Shown here: one piece after another, positions 43,480 through 52,354 of the stretch
How the letters are laid out: each line of letters opens with the position of its first letter
Position numbering within the stretch: position 1 is the first letter of the stretch
NCBI GenBank assembly: GCA_017857815.1
Contig: JAFMCL010000005.1
Location: 1-64,000, forward strand
DNA from: Flavobacteriaceae bacterium
Lineage (GTDB): Bacteria; Bacteroidota; Bacteroidia; Flavobacteriales; Flavobacteriaceae
Direction: 5' to 3'
Length of the DNA: 64,000 nucleotides
Translations under genes and position numbers: made by a program
Notes under the pieces: model-generated
Seen by the model: the letters and a program-made list of their open reading frames with translations, nothing else
Told to the model about the DNA's origin: nothing
Databases searched by the model: none

Positions 43480-45891
43480 ATGGAAAACGAAATTAGAGAA
43501 AACCTAACGGTCTTAAGTCAAAATGAATTCAAAGATCGTGTTCTAAAAGACTTTAGAATTATTTCACTTAGTCGAGCTTGCAGTGTCCTCGGTAGACGTG
43601 AGGTGCTTACAGGGAAAGGGAAGTTTGGAATTTTCGGAGATGGAAAAGAGGTTGCTCAGGTTGCCTTAAACCACTTTTTCAATAAAGGTGATTTTCGATC
43701 TGGATATTATCGCGATCAAACTTTGATGATCGCACAGGGTTTTTTAAGTCCACAACAACTATTCGCAGCACTTTATGCACATCCTGATGTTAATCATGAA
43801 CCCATGTCAGCCGGAAGGCAAATGGGAGCCCATTTTTCCACAACACTTGTTAATGAAAAAGGAGAATGGCTCGATCAAATTAAATTAAAAAACCACATTT
43901 CTGATATTTCGCCAACTGCTGGTCAAATTCCTCGCTTGGTTGGACTTGCTCAGGCCTCTAAAATCTACCGATCACTAAAAATAAATGGAAGTGAGAAGTT
44001 TTCAAAAAATGGAAATGAAATCGCTTGGGGTACTATCGGAAATGCCAGTACCAGTGAGGGGATGTTTTTTGAGGGAATCAATGCAGCAGGAGTTCTTCAA
44101 ATTCCCATGGTAATTAGTGTTTGGGATGATGGTTATGGCATTTCTGTTGAAAACAAACAACACACTGTTAAAGAAAGTATTTCAGCGGCTCTAGAGGGTT
44201 TTAGAGCATCCGAAGAAAGTAACGGAATTGAAATTTTAACCGTCAACGGGTGGGATTATCCTGCACTAATTAAAACTTATTCTTATGCTGCCAAAATAGC
44301 AAGAGAAGAACATACTCCGGTTTTGGTTCACGTTTTGGAACTTACCCAACCGTTAGGTCATTCTAGTAGTGGTTCGCATGAAAGGTATAAGTCAAAAGAA
44401 AGACTCAATTGGGAAAAAGAAAATGACTGTAACGTTAAAATGAGAGAATGGATTCTCTCTAACGGAATCGCTACAGAAGTGGATCTTAAATTTATTGAAA
44501 AAGAAGTAATGGAAGAAGTTCGCTCGGCCAAACTTAAGGCTTGGAGTGAATATCAAGCGCCGATTATTAAAATAAAAAAAGAATTTAATGTTTTTTTAGA
44601 TCAATTTTTATCACAATCTAACAACGATGTTGCGTTAAAAATGATCCGTAAAAATCTGAATGATAAGACAGAGTTGTTCTATCATGATATTGTTTCTGCC
44701 GCAAGACAGTCACTTCCTGTTCTGAATAGAAGTAAATTAAACAATACGAATGAATTTAAGCGTTGGTTAAAAATATTAAAGGCACACCTTCAAGATAAAT
44801 TTTCTTCTCATCTTTATAGTGAAGGGATTAATGGAACCTCGCACGTTGTTCCTTCAAAACCAATCTACGAAAAAGACGCACCACTTATCGACGGTCGAGT
44901 CATTTTGCGAGATAACTTTGACAAACTCCTTGAAAAATATGATCGCCTGATTATTTTCGGAGAAGACAGCGGTAAAATTGGAGGGGTCAATCAGGGATTA
45001 GAAGGGTTACAAGAAAAATACAACGACATTCGAGTTGCGGATACAGGAATCCGTGAAGCAACCATTGTGGGTCAAGGAATAGGCATGGCTTTAAGAGGAT
45101 TAAGGCCAATTGCTGAAATTCAATATTTAGATTATATTCTTTATTGTATTCACACCTTGAGTGATGATTTGGCTTCACTCAGCTACAGAACCATAGGAAG
45201 ACAATTGGCGCCACTAATCATTCGCACACGTGGACACCGCCTTGAAGGAATTTGGCATTCGGGTTCCCCAATGGCTGCAATGGTTCATTTACTAAGAGGA
45301 ATCCATATTGTTGTTCCTAGAAATATGACACAAGCTGCTGGTTTTTACAATACCCTAATGAAAGCCAATCAACCTGCCATTGTTGTTGAATCGCTAAATG
45401 GCTATAGATTAAAAGAAAAAATGCCATCTAATTTGGGTGATTTTTGCCTTCCTGTAGGAGAGGTTGAACTATTAAAAACCGGGAAAGACATCACCTTAGT
45501 TTCATACGGTTCCACACTCAGAATGGTTCATAAGGTGGCCCAGAAATTAATGGGTTATGATATTGATGCTGAAGTCATCGATATACAAACACTTATTCCT
45601 TTTGACCTGGCGGGTGCGATCAAAGAAAGTATTGCCAAAACGAATAAGCTTCTGATCATTGACGAAGACATGCCAGGTGGTGGCGCTGCTTATATTTTAC
45701 AACAACTCCTAGACAACCAAAAAATATACCCACTTTTGGACAGTGAACCACAATTGTTATCGGCTAAAGAACATCGAACTGCTTATGCCGAAGACGGTGA
45801 TTATTTCTCAAAACCTTCTGAAGATGATATTTTTGAAAAGGTTTATGGCTTAATGCATGAATCAAACCCAAATAAATATCCGTCTATTTAA
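43480..45891 (+). CDS. 2-oxoacid dehydrogenase E1, fused alpha and beta subunits
   Basis: An 803-residue fusion of E1 alpha (about 1-330) and E1 beta (about 465-800), joined by a helical linker. The thiamine-diphosphate region of the alpha part is GNASTSEGMFFEGIN...VWDDGYGIS. The phosphorylation-loop-like GHSSSGSHERYK follows. The beta part has FGEDSGKIGG, DTGIREATIVGQGIGMA and SYGSTLRM. It resembles branched-chain or pyruvate-type E1 enzymes of Bacteroidota and should decarboxylate a 2-oxoacid and load lipoyl-E2. No E2 or E3 gene is near, so the substrate is uncertain. Confidence 0.9.
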   Translation: MENEIRENLTVLSQNEFKDRVLKDFRIISLSRACSVLGRREVLTGKGKFGIFGDGKEVAQVALNHFFNKGDFRSGYYRDQTLMIAQGFLSPQQLFAALYAHPDVNHEPMSAGRQMGAHFSTTLVNEKGEWLDQIKLKNHISDISPTAGQIPRLVGLAQASKIYRSLKINGSEKFSKNGNEIAWGTIGNASTSEGMFFEGINAAGVLQIPMVISVWDDGYGISVENKQHTVKESISAALEGFRASEESNGIEILTVNGWDYPALIKTYSYAAKIAREEHTPVLVHVLELTQPLGHSSSGSHERYKSKERLNWEKENDCNVKMREWILSNGIATEVDLKFIEKEVMEEVRSAKLKAWSEYQAPIIKIKKEFNVFLDQFLSQSNNDVALKMIRKNLNDKTELFYHDIVSAARQSLPVLNRSKLNNTNEFKRWLKILKAHLQDKFSSHLYSEGINGTSHVVPSKPIYEKDAPLIDGRVILRDNFDKLLEKYDRLIIFGEDSGKIGGVNQGLEGLQEKYNDIRVADTGIREATIVGQGIGMALRGLRPIAEIQYLDYILYCIHTLSDDLASLSYRTIGRQLAPLIIRTRGHRLEGIWHSGSPMAAMVHLLRGIHIVVPRNMTQAAGFYNTLMKANQPAIVVESLNGYRLKEKMPSNLGDFCLPVGEVELLKTGKDITLVSYGSTLRMVHKVAQKLMGYDIDAEVIDIQTLIPFDLAGAIKESIAKTNKLLIIDEDMPGGGAAYILQQLLDNQKIYPLLDSEPQLLSAKEHRTAYAEDGDYFSKPSEDDIFEKVYGLMHESNPNKYPSI

Positions 45892-46893
45892 TTAAGCTGC
45901 AAAGATCTTAATGATCATGTCTTGCAAAACGCCTTGATGATTAATGGTTTTGACCCCAACTCCTTTACTTTTTAGATCTGCTTCTAGTATAAAAGAAATC
46001 GCCCGACTCGATTGTTTCATATTAAAGAACCTGCTAGCTTGTTCATAATCCTTAATGAAAAAAGGATTAACACCCAACACAGATGCAGCGCTCTTTTTTT
46101 CTGAAAGACCATGAAACATAAGTAATCGTCTGAAAAAAGTATACATCCCCCCTATTGTAAGCACCAAAGGATGGCTCTTTGGATTTTCCGCCATGTATTT
46201 AATGATCATTGTACATTTTGAAAAATCACGAATTCCAAGAGCTTTGTATAACTCAAAATTATTATAATCCTTGCTAAACCCAACATGCTTTTCAATCAAT
46301 TCAGGGGTGATTAGCGTACCTTCGGGAAGAATGATTTTAAGCTTTTCAATTTCATTTTGAATTTTGTTTAAATCACTTCCCAAAGCCTCCCCAAGTAACT
46401 GGAGTCCAAGCGCATCTACTTTGAGAGTAGTCAATTGAATTTTTTCTTTAATCCATGGCCCTATTTGATTGTCATACAATTCCTTGGACTCTAGTAATTT
46501 GCCATATTTCGTTGCTGCCTTATATAACTTTTTGCGCTTGTCAAATGCTTTGTGCTTGTAACAAAGTACCAGTATTGTTTTGGGCTGAAAGTTGGACAAA
46601 TAATCTGCTATTAAATCCAAAGAACGATCCATATGCTGCGCCTCACGAACCACAACCAAATGGTAGGGAGCTAGCATTGGGAAACGCTTTGCAGTCTCAA
46701 TCACTTGTGAAGCATCTACGTCTTTACCGTAGAAAAGAGAGTAGTCAAACGATTTAGAGGATTCATCAGTCAGACGATCGGTCAACAAAGCTTCAACTTG
46801 GTCGATAAAATAAGCCTCAGTTCCAGAGAGTAAATAAAATGGCGCATAATCTCCTTTGGAAATTGTGGATATTAACTGCTTAAATTCGTGCAT
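45892..46893 (-). CDS. holA: DNA polymerase III subunit delta
   Basis: A 333-residue clamp-loader subunit that opens the sliding clamp. The N-terminus FYLLSGTEAYFIDQ, the block RFPMLAPYHLVVVREAQHM and PKTILVLCYKHKAFDKRKKLYKA match HolA of Bacteroidota. The C-terminal helical collar domain contains LVLTIGGMYTFFRRL. Its stop codon directly abuts the stop of the fused E1 gene. It diverges from the HsdR_N gene with 28 bases between start codons. Confidence 0.92.
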   Translation of the reverse strand: MHEFKQLISTISKGDYAPFYLLSGTEAYFIDQVEALLTDRLTDESSKSFDYSLFYGKDVDASQVIETAKRFPMLAPYHLVVVREAQHMDRSLDLIADYLSNFQPKTILVLCYKHKAFDKRKKLYKAATKYGKLLESKELYDNQIGPWIKEKIQLTTLKVDALGLQLLGEALGSDLNKIQNEIEKLKIILPEGTLITPELIEKHVGFSKDYNNFELYKALGIRDFSKCTMIIKYMAENPKSHPLVLTIGGMYTFFRRLLMFHGLSEKKSAASVLGVNPFFIKDYEQASRFFNMKQSSRAISFILEADLKSKGVGVKTINHQGVLQDMIIKIFAA

Positions 46894-46921
46894 CTTAAAA
46901 AATTATATGCAATTTTGTAAT

Positions 46922-47374
46922 ATGGAAAAATTAAATTTTCCCGATTATTCATTTCCGCTTAAAAGTAAGGAAAATAAACCCTACATTTTTGATGTTATTC
47001 GAAAAAAATGGTTGGTTCTTACTCCTGAAGAATGGGTGAGACAGCACTGCGTCCATTTCTTGGTCAATGATAAGAACCATCCCGCATCTCTTATTCAAGT
47101 TGAAAAAACCATTGAAGTAAATCAGACTAAAAAGCGCTACGATCTAATTGCTTATAACAAAAACAAAGAAGTTGAAATTCTTGTAGAATGCAAGTCGCCT
47201 ACAGTTGCCATCACTCAGAAAACCTTTGATCAAATCGCACAATATAATTTTACTTTAAAAAGTAAATATCTTATGATCACCAATGGAATAAAACATTTTT
47301 ATTGTAAAATGGATTTTGATAAAAAAAGCTATACCTTCCTAGAGGAACTCCCCCAATACATAAAAAAATATTAA
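46922..47374 (+). CDS. Stand-alone HsdR N-terminal-like nuclease domain protein
   Basis: A 150-residue protein corresponding to the HSDR_N_2 domain only. The PD-(D/E)xK nuclease core is Asp74 (KRYDLIAY) and Glu89-Cys90-Lys91 (VECKSP). KKWLVLTPEEWVRQ is the usual N-terminal block, and YLMITNG is the usual late strand. There is no helicase, methylase or specificity gene around, so this is not a restriction system. Such lone proteins seem common in Bacteroidota beside holA; the function is unknown. The start at 46922 is preferred to 46856 because a near-perfect box, CAATTTTG at 46909-46916, ends just before it. Confidence 0.85.
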   Translation: MEKLNFPDYSFPLKSKENKPYIFDVIRKKWLVLTPEEWVRQHCVHFLVNDKNHPASLIQVEKTIEVNQTKKRYDLIAYNKNKEVEILVECKSPTVAITQKTFDQIAQYNFTLKSKYLMITNGIKHFYCKMDFDKKSYTFLEELPQYIKKY

Positions 47375-47376
47375 AA

Positions 47377-48363
47377 ATGAGAGTGGCAATTGTAATATTA
47401 AATTGGAATGGTGAAGCACTTTTGCGCCGTTTTTTACCAGCAGTGGTGAACAACTCCCCAGATGCAACAATCCATGTCATTGACAACAACTCTTCTGATG
47501 ATTCAATACGTTACATTGCAGAAAACTTTTCGGAAGTGAACCAGATTTTATTAAACAAAAATTATGGATATGCAGGTGGGTACAATGAAGGTTTAAAAGA
47601 AATAGACGCCGATTTGGTTTGTTTGTTAAACAATGACGTAAAAGTACAATCTGGATGGTTGCCACCTGTAATTGATCATTTTATAAAAAACGAAAACACA
47701 GTTATTGCCCAACCCCACCTGATGGATTTAAATAATCCAAATAAATTTGAATATGCCGGAGCAGCCGGTGGATATATTGATCGTTTGGGCTATCCATATT
47801 GTAGAGGGCGCATATTTAATGAGCTCGAAGAAGATGATGGACAATTCGATACAGATGAAAAAATATTTTGGGCCAGTGGTGCATGCTTTTTTATTCGATT
47901 GCAAGAATTCAGGTCATTGGGAGGATTTGACGCAAATTTTTTTGCACATCAAGAAGAAATAGACTTGTGTTGGCGTGCGTTCAATGAAGGGTTCGAAACA
48001 ATGTCTATTTCGACTTCAAAGGTTTATCATTTGGGTGGAGGAACATTGCGACCCTCCTATCGAAAGAGCTTTTTAAACTTTAGAAACTCGTTGTTTTTAC
48101 TCTATAAAAATTTACCTGAAAAAGTGTTTTTTAGAATATTCGAGCGAATGATTTGGGATGGTGTAGCTGCTTTTTATTTTTTATTAAAACTTGAATTTAG
48201 ATCAGCTATTGCAGTACTTCACGCTCACTTTTCATTTTATTTTCATTTGTTTACGAAGAAAATTATTCGCAAGAAAAGTGTTAAAAAGAATAACTATTTT
48301 AAACTAAAAAGTTTGCCCATTCGACATTACATAAATAATAATAGTAAATTCTTACAGCTTTAA
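47377..48363 (+). CDS. Family 2 glycosyltransferase
   Basis: A 328-residue GT-A fold enzyme. VAIVILNWNGEALL at the start, VIDNNSSDDS, CLLNNDVKV (metal- and nucleotide-binding acidic site), FWASGACFFIR and the acceptor-side FFAHQEEIDLCWR motif are all typical of rhamnosyltransferase-like GT2 proteins. A hydrophobic segment (WDGVAAFYFLLKL) near residue 265 suggests membrane association. It begins two bases after the HsdR_N stop. It stands outside any polysaccharide cluster, so the product is unknown. Confidence 0.9.
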   Translation: MRVAIVILNWNGEALLRRFLPAVVNNSPDATIHVIDNNSSDDSIRYIAENFSEVNQILLNKNYGYAGGYNEGLKEIDADLVCLLNNDVKVQSGWLPPVIDHFIKNENTVIAQPHLMDLNNPNKFEYAGAAGGYIDRLGYPYCRGRIFNELEEDDGQFDTDEKIFWASGACFFIRLQEFRSLGGFDANFFAHQEEIDLCWRAFNEGFETMSISTSKVYHLGGGTLRPSYRKSFLNFRNSLFLLYKNLPEKVFFRIFERMIWDGVAAFYFLLKLEFRSAIAVLHAHFSFYFHLFTKKIIRKKSVKKNNYFKLKSLPIRHYINNNSKFLQL

Positions 48364-48425
48364 GCAGTGTTTTTAACTATTTATATTATTTTTACGACAG
48401 ATTAATAAAAAATACATCCACTAAA

Positions 48426-49280
48426 ATGAAAAAAAACTATTCAATTGCTATAGTTATTGCACTTTTTCTTGTTTCTTGTGTATCACAAAAAAAGTATGCT
48501 GAACTAGAAACATTACAGCAAAACACGAAAGAGCTACTTGATTCTGCTACCGTAAAACTAAACACTTGTAACGAAGAAAAAGAAGCTTGTGATGCAAGTC
48601 TTGCTTCAATTCAAGAGCAAGTAAAGTTTTTGAAAGCAAACAATCAAGATTTAATCAACAACATCGGAAACCTCACAACACTTTCTCAAAAAGGTGCTGA
48701 AAATCTCGAAATGTCTCTAGAGAGCATGAAAGAAAAAGATGTTCGTATCCAACGCATGCAAGATGCTGTTACTAAGAAAGATTCTGTTACACTTGCTTTA
48801 GTTACTAGCCTGAAAGGTGTGTTAGGAAATTTGAGTGATGATGACATCCAGATCAATGTAGAAAAAGGTGTTGTTTATGTTTCAATTTCTGATAAATTGC
48901 TTTTCAGAAGCGGAAGTTATACGGTTACAAAACAAGCAAAAGATGTCTTAGGAAAAGTTGCTAAAGTTGTAAATGACAAGCCTGAACTTGAATTTATGGT
49001 TGAAGGTCACACTGACAACGTTCCAATCAAATCTGATGGAATACTAGATAACTGGGATCTTTCTGTAAAGAGAGCTACAGCTGTTGTTCGTATTCTTGAA
49101 AAAGACTTCGCTGTTGCACCTGCTCGTATGACTGCTGCTGGTAGAAGTTTCTATGTACCATTGATGGAAAATGATTCTCCTTCAAACAGAGCTAAAAACA
49201 GAAGAACTCGTATTGTTGTTCTTCCTAAATTAGATCAGTTTTACGATCTGATCGAACAAGGAATGAAAGCTGCTAAATAG
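48426..49280 (+). CDS. OmpA/MotB-domain lipoprotein
   Basis: A 284-residue lipoprotein with lipobox LVSC and Cys18. A long coiled coil (about residues 22-125) leads to an OmpA domain: VYVSISDKLLFRSGSYTV, FMVEGHTDNVPI, NWDLSVKRATAVVRIL and AKNRRTRIVV. It links the outer membrane to peptidoglycan. It is monocistronic, with a terminator just downstream and a near-consensus box (TATTTTTA) about 40 bases upstream. Confidence 0.92.
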   Translation: MKKNYSIAIVIALFLVSCVSQKKYAELETLQQNTKELLDSATVKLNTCNEEKEACDASLASIQEQVKFLKANNQDLINNIGNLTTLSQKGAENLEMSLESMKEKDVRIQRMQDAVTKKDSVTLALVTSLKGVLGNLSDDDIQINVEKGVVYVSISDKLLFRSGSYTVTKQAKDVLGKVAKVVNDKPELEFMVEGHTDNVPIKSDGILDNWDLSVKRATAVVRILEKDFAVAPARMTAAGRSFYVPLMENDSPSNRAKNRRTRIVVLPKLDQFYDLIEQGMKAAK

Positions 49281-49305
49281 TTTTAAGACTTTAATTCATA
49301 TATGA

Positions 49306-49337
49306 AAAAGCTGCCTTTTTAAGGTGGCTTTTTTTTT
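49306..49337 (+). terminator. Intrinsic terminator of the OmpA lipoprotein gene
   Basis: An 11-base stem, AAAGCTGCCTT with AAGGTGGCTTT (two G-U pairs as plus-strand RNA), around a four-base loop and followed by a run of nine or more T. The reverse strand would have A-C mismatches, so it works mainly for the plus strand. It touches the stop codon of the convergent tsaC gene. Confidence 0.85.
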
Positions 49338-49953
49338 AGATTAAACTCAAATCTCCCTTACCTTCTCTTTCTATCTTAACCTCTCCTTCACAAAGGTTTA
49401 CAATGGTTGAGGGAATGTTCCCCCCAAAACCACAGTCCATCATCAAATCAATTTTACTTTCCCAGTTTTCGAAAATCTCATCCGGATCAGTAGTATAATC
49501 AATGATCTTATCTGCATCATGAATAGAGGTTGTTATCAATGGGGCTTCTAAAAGCTCCAACAGCGCCATGAGAATTGGGTGGTCTGAAATTCTTATTCCA
49601 ATAATACTTTTCTTCTCGAAAGGTTTTGAAAGTTTAACGGAGGGCAACAAAAAGGTATACGGGCCAGGAAGACATCTTTTTAGAATCTTAAAATTGGAAT
49701 TACTTATGGGTTTGGTATATTTTGCCAATTCATTAAAATCTTTAAGGATAAAACTAAAAGAAGCCTTTTCTAATTTAACTTCTTTAATTTGTGCCAATCG
49801 ATTAAGGGTTTTAATTTGGTTGCTTAGGCATCCCACCGCATATACCGTATCAGTTGGATAAATAATTAAGCCTCCTTTATTAAGGACAGCTGCTACTTGT
49901 TTAAGCAGCTTTAGATTTAGACTTGAGTTATAAAAAGTTAATACTTCAGCCAT
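49336..49953 (-). CDS. L-threonylcarbamoyladenylate synthase (TsaC/YciO/Sua5 family)
   Basis: A 205-residue YrdC-fold protein. GGLIIYPTDTVYAVGC, then KRCLPGPYTFLLP and IGIRISDHP, are the family signatures. The true enzyme makes threonylcarbamoyl-AMP for the t6A modification of tRNA. It lacks the extra Sua5 domain. Whether it is TsaC itself or the YciO paralogue cannot be settled here. Its ATG overlaps the uvrD stop in TAATG, so the two are coupled. Confidence 0.87.
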   Translation of the reverse strand: MAEVLTFYNSSLNLKLLKQVAAVLNKGGLIIYPTDTVYAVGCLSNQIKTLNRLAQIKEVKLEKASFSFILKDFNELAKYTKPISNSNFKILKRCLPGPYTFLLPSVKLSKPFEKKSIIGIRISDHPILMALLELLEAPLITTSIHDADKIIDYTTDPDEIFENWESKIDLMMDCGFGGNIPSTIVNLCEGEVKIEREGKGDLSLI

Positions 49954-52307
49954 TATTGGTTTAAAATCTTAAGTTTGGCAAAGCGCAATAGCAGGTTCTT
50001 CACCCCTATTCCCCTGAATTCAATGGCTGCTTTCTTATCATTTCCCTTTCCTTCAATTTGCATTACTTTTCCTTTACCAAACCGGCCATGTTCAACTTCC
50101 ATTCCTTCGGTTAGGTTTAATAATTCAGTTGAGGGTGGAGCAGAAGCACTACTTTCAGCGCTGTTTAACTTCCTGAGTTTTCCCAATTGATTTTGACTGG
50201 GCGAAGTGTTTACTTTAATAGGACTCGTTTTAGGCTTTGGTTTTGCCTTATATTGATAACTGTTTGAAGAAGGAGTGTCATCAAATATACCCTTGTTTAA
50301 AAGGGGTTTAAAAACATAATCGTCTTTAGGAATATCAAACTCTAAATATTTAGAATCCATTTCTTCAATAAACCGGCTAGGTTCTGCATCTATTAATTTC
50401 CCCCAACGGTAACGGTTCTGTGTATAGGTGACAACCGCATGTTCCTCAGCCCGCGTAAGTGCTACATAAAAAAGTCTTCTTTCTTCTTCCAATTCACTCC
50501 GAGTATTCATGCTCATGGCGGAAGGAAACAAATCTTCTTCCAACCCAACAACAAAAACAACTGGAAACTCCAATCCTTTCGCCAAGTGAATCGTCATCAG
50601 AGAGACCTGATCAGCATTGGGATCTTTCTCATTGTCAAAATCAGTAGCCAAAGCAACATCTTCTAAAAACTCTGCAAGTACTCCACTCGCATCAGCAATT
50701 TCAATTTGACCTTCAACAAAATCCTTAATTCCATTGAGTAATTCTTCAATATTCTCAACTTTTGAAACTGCCTCGGGGGTGCCTTCTTTTTTTAGCTCAT
50801 GAACTATCCCGGTTTTCTTTGTGACAAGATCAGCAATCTCAAAGGCATTCAATCGGTCATTTTCAATTTGTAGTGTTTTGATGGTGGTGATAAAGTTAAC
50901 CAGTTTGGTCAGTGTGCCTCCATTTACAGGTAGGTTGATTTTAGCAGCATTCTCAATGGTTTCATAAAGAGAAAGATTATTTTCTTTGGCACCAATCAAC
51001 AGTTTATCAATCGTTGTTTGCCCAATTCCTCGCGCAGGATAATTGATAATTCTTTTTAAACTTTCTTCATCTTTGGGATTAATAATTACCCTTAAATAGG
51101 CCAGTAAATCTTTGATCTCTTTTCGCTGGTAGAAAGATACTCCACCAAAAACCCGATAGGGAATATCACGCTTTCTGAGGGCGTCCTCCATCGCTCTTGA
51201 CTGAGCGTTGGTTCTATAAAGAATTGCGAAATCACTATTTTTTCTTTGATCCTGCATTTTCCCCTCAAAAATTGTAGCCGCAACTTCTCGGCCTTCATCA
51301 GCATCTGTCGCGCAGCGTTTAACTTTGATTTTACTTCCCTCCACATTAGAGGTCCAAACTACTTTGTCTATTTTGGTTTGGTTGTGGTGAATAATAGAAT
51401 TGGCAGCGTTCACGATGTTTTTGGTAGAACGATAATTCTGTTCCAAGCGATAAAGCTTTACATCCTCATAATCTTTTTGAAAATTTAAGATGTTGTTAAT
51501 ATTTGCGCCTCTAAAACCGTAAATACTTTGCGCATCATCTCCTACAACACAAATATTTTGAAATTTGTCTGATAACGCCCGAACAATTAGATACTGAGAG
51601 TGATTGGTATCTTGATACTCATCGACCATGATGTACCTGAATCTATTTTGATACTTTGCCAGTACTTCTGGATACATGTTGAGCAACTCGTTGGTTTTTA
51701 ACAATAAATCATCAAAATCCATGGCACCCGCTTTAAAACATCGGTCTACGTATTCTTTATAAATCTCTCCCACTTTCGGTCGCCTCGACATGGCATCAGC
51801 TTCTTGCAGTTCTGAGTCTTTAAAATAAGCCTTGACTGTTATTAAGCTGTTTTTAAAAGCTGAAATCCTATTTTTAATCTGCTTAAACTTATAAATGTCT
51901 TTGTCTAGCTCCATTTCTTTTATGATGGAAGACACCAATCGGTTAGAGTCTTGAGTGTCATAAATGGTAAAGTTTCTTGGATAACCAAGTTTGTCAGCTT
52001 CCTCTCTAAGGATTCTTGCAAAAACAGAATGAAAAGTTCCCATCCATAAATTTTTGGCTTCACTTTCGCCAACAAGTTCAGCGATTCTGGATTTCATCTC
52101 GCGAGAAGCCTTATTTGTAAAGGTCAATGCCAGTATTGAGAAAGAATCAATGCCTTGACTCATCAGGTATGCAATTCGATAAGTTAAAACCCTCGTCTTA
52201 CCAGATCCGGCTCCAGCAATAACAATCAGCGGGCCTTCTTTGTGAAGTGTCGGGCCGATTTGAGCTTCATTAAGCGTGCTTAAATGCGTTTTTAGTAGAT
52301 TCTCCAT
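49953..52307 (-). CDS. uvrD: UvrD/PcrA-type superfamily 1 DNA helicase
   Basis: A 784-residue 3'-5' helicase. The Q motif LNEAQ is followed by Walker A AGAGSGKT at 31-38, DEYQDTNHSQY, VVGDDAQSIYGFRGA, LEQNYRS, VSLMTIHLAKGLEFPVVF and LFYVALTRAEE. All seven motifs are present in order. The C-terminal tail after residue 660 is low-complexity with a final conserved domain (HGRFGKGKVMQIEG), as in PcrA. It functions in excision repair and in removing RecA filaments. The tsaC-like gene follows in the same transcript. Confidence 0.95.
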   Translation of the reverse strand: MENLLKTHLSTLNEAQIGPTLHKEGPLIVIAGAGSGKTRVLTYRIAYLMSQGIDSFSILALTFTNKASREMKSRIAELVGESEAKNLWMGTFHSVFARILREEADKLGYPRNFTIYDTQDSNRLVSSIIKEMELDKDIYKFKQIKNRISAFKNSLITVKAYFKDSELQEADAMSRRPKVGEIYKEYVDRCFKAGAMDFDDLLLKTNELLNMYPEVLAKYQNRFRYIMVDEYQDTNHSQYLIVRALSDKFQNICVVGDDAQSIYGFRGANINNILNFQKDYEDVKLYRLEQNYRSTKNIVNAANSIIHHNQTKIDKVVWTSNVEGSKIKVKRCATDADEGREVAATIFEGKMQDQRKNSDFAILYRTNAQSRAMEDALRKRDIPYRVFGGVSFYQRKEIKDLLAYLRVIINPKDEESLKRIINYPARGIGQTTIDKLLIGAKENNLSLYETIENAAKINLPVNGGTLTKLVNFITTIKTLQIENDRLNAFEIADLVTKKTGIVHELKKEGTPEAVSKVENIEELLNGIKDFVEGQIEIADASGVLAEFLEDVALATDFDNEKDPNADQVSLMTIHLAKGLEFPVVFVVGLEEDLFPSAMSMNTRSELEEERRLFYVALTRAEEHAVVTYTQNRYRWGKLIDAEPSRFIEEMDSKYLEFDIPKDDYVFKPLLNKGIFDDTPSSNSYQYKAKPKPKTSPIKVNTSPSQNQLGKLRKLNSAESSASAPPSTELLNLTEGMEVEHGRFGKGKVMQIEGKGNDKKAAIEFRGIGVKNLLLRFAKLKILNQ

Positions 52308-52354
52308 GCGACTACTAAATTAAGTATTTGGGGAAACATTGTAGGCCTTAAATA

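Noticed and set aside
46922-47374. Type I restriction enzyme R subunit
   Set aside because: Only the N-terminal nuclease domain is present; there is no helicase, HsdM or HsdS.
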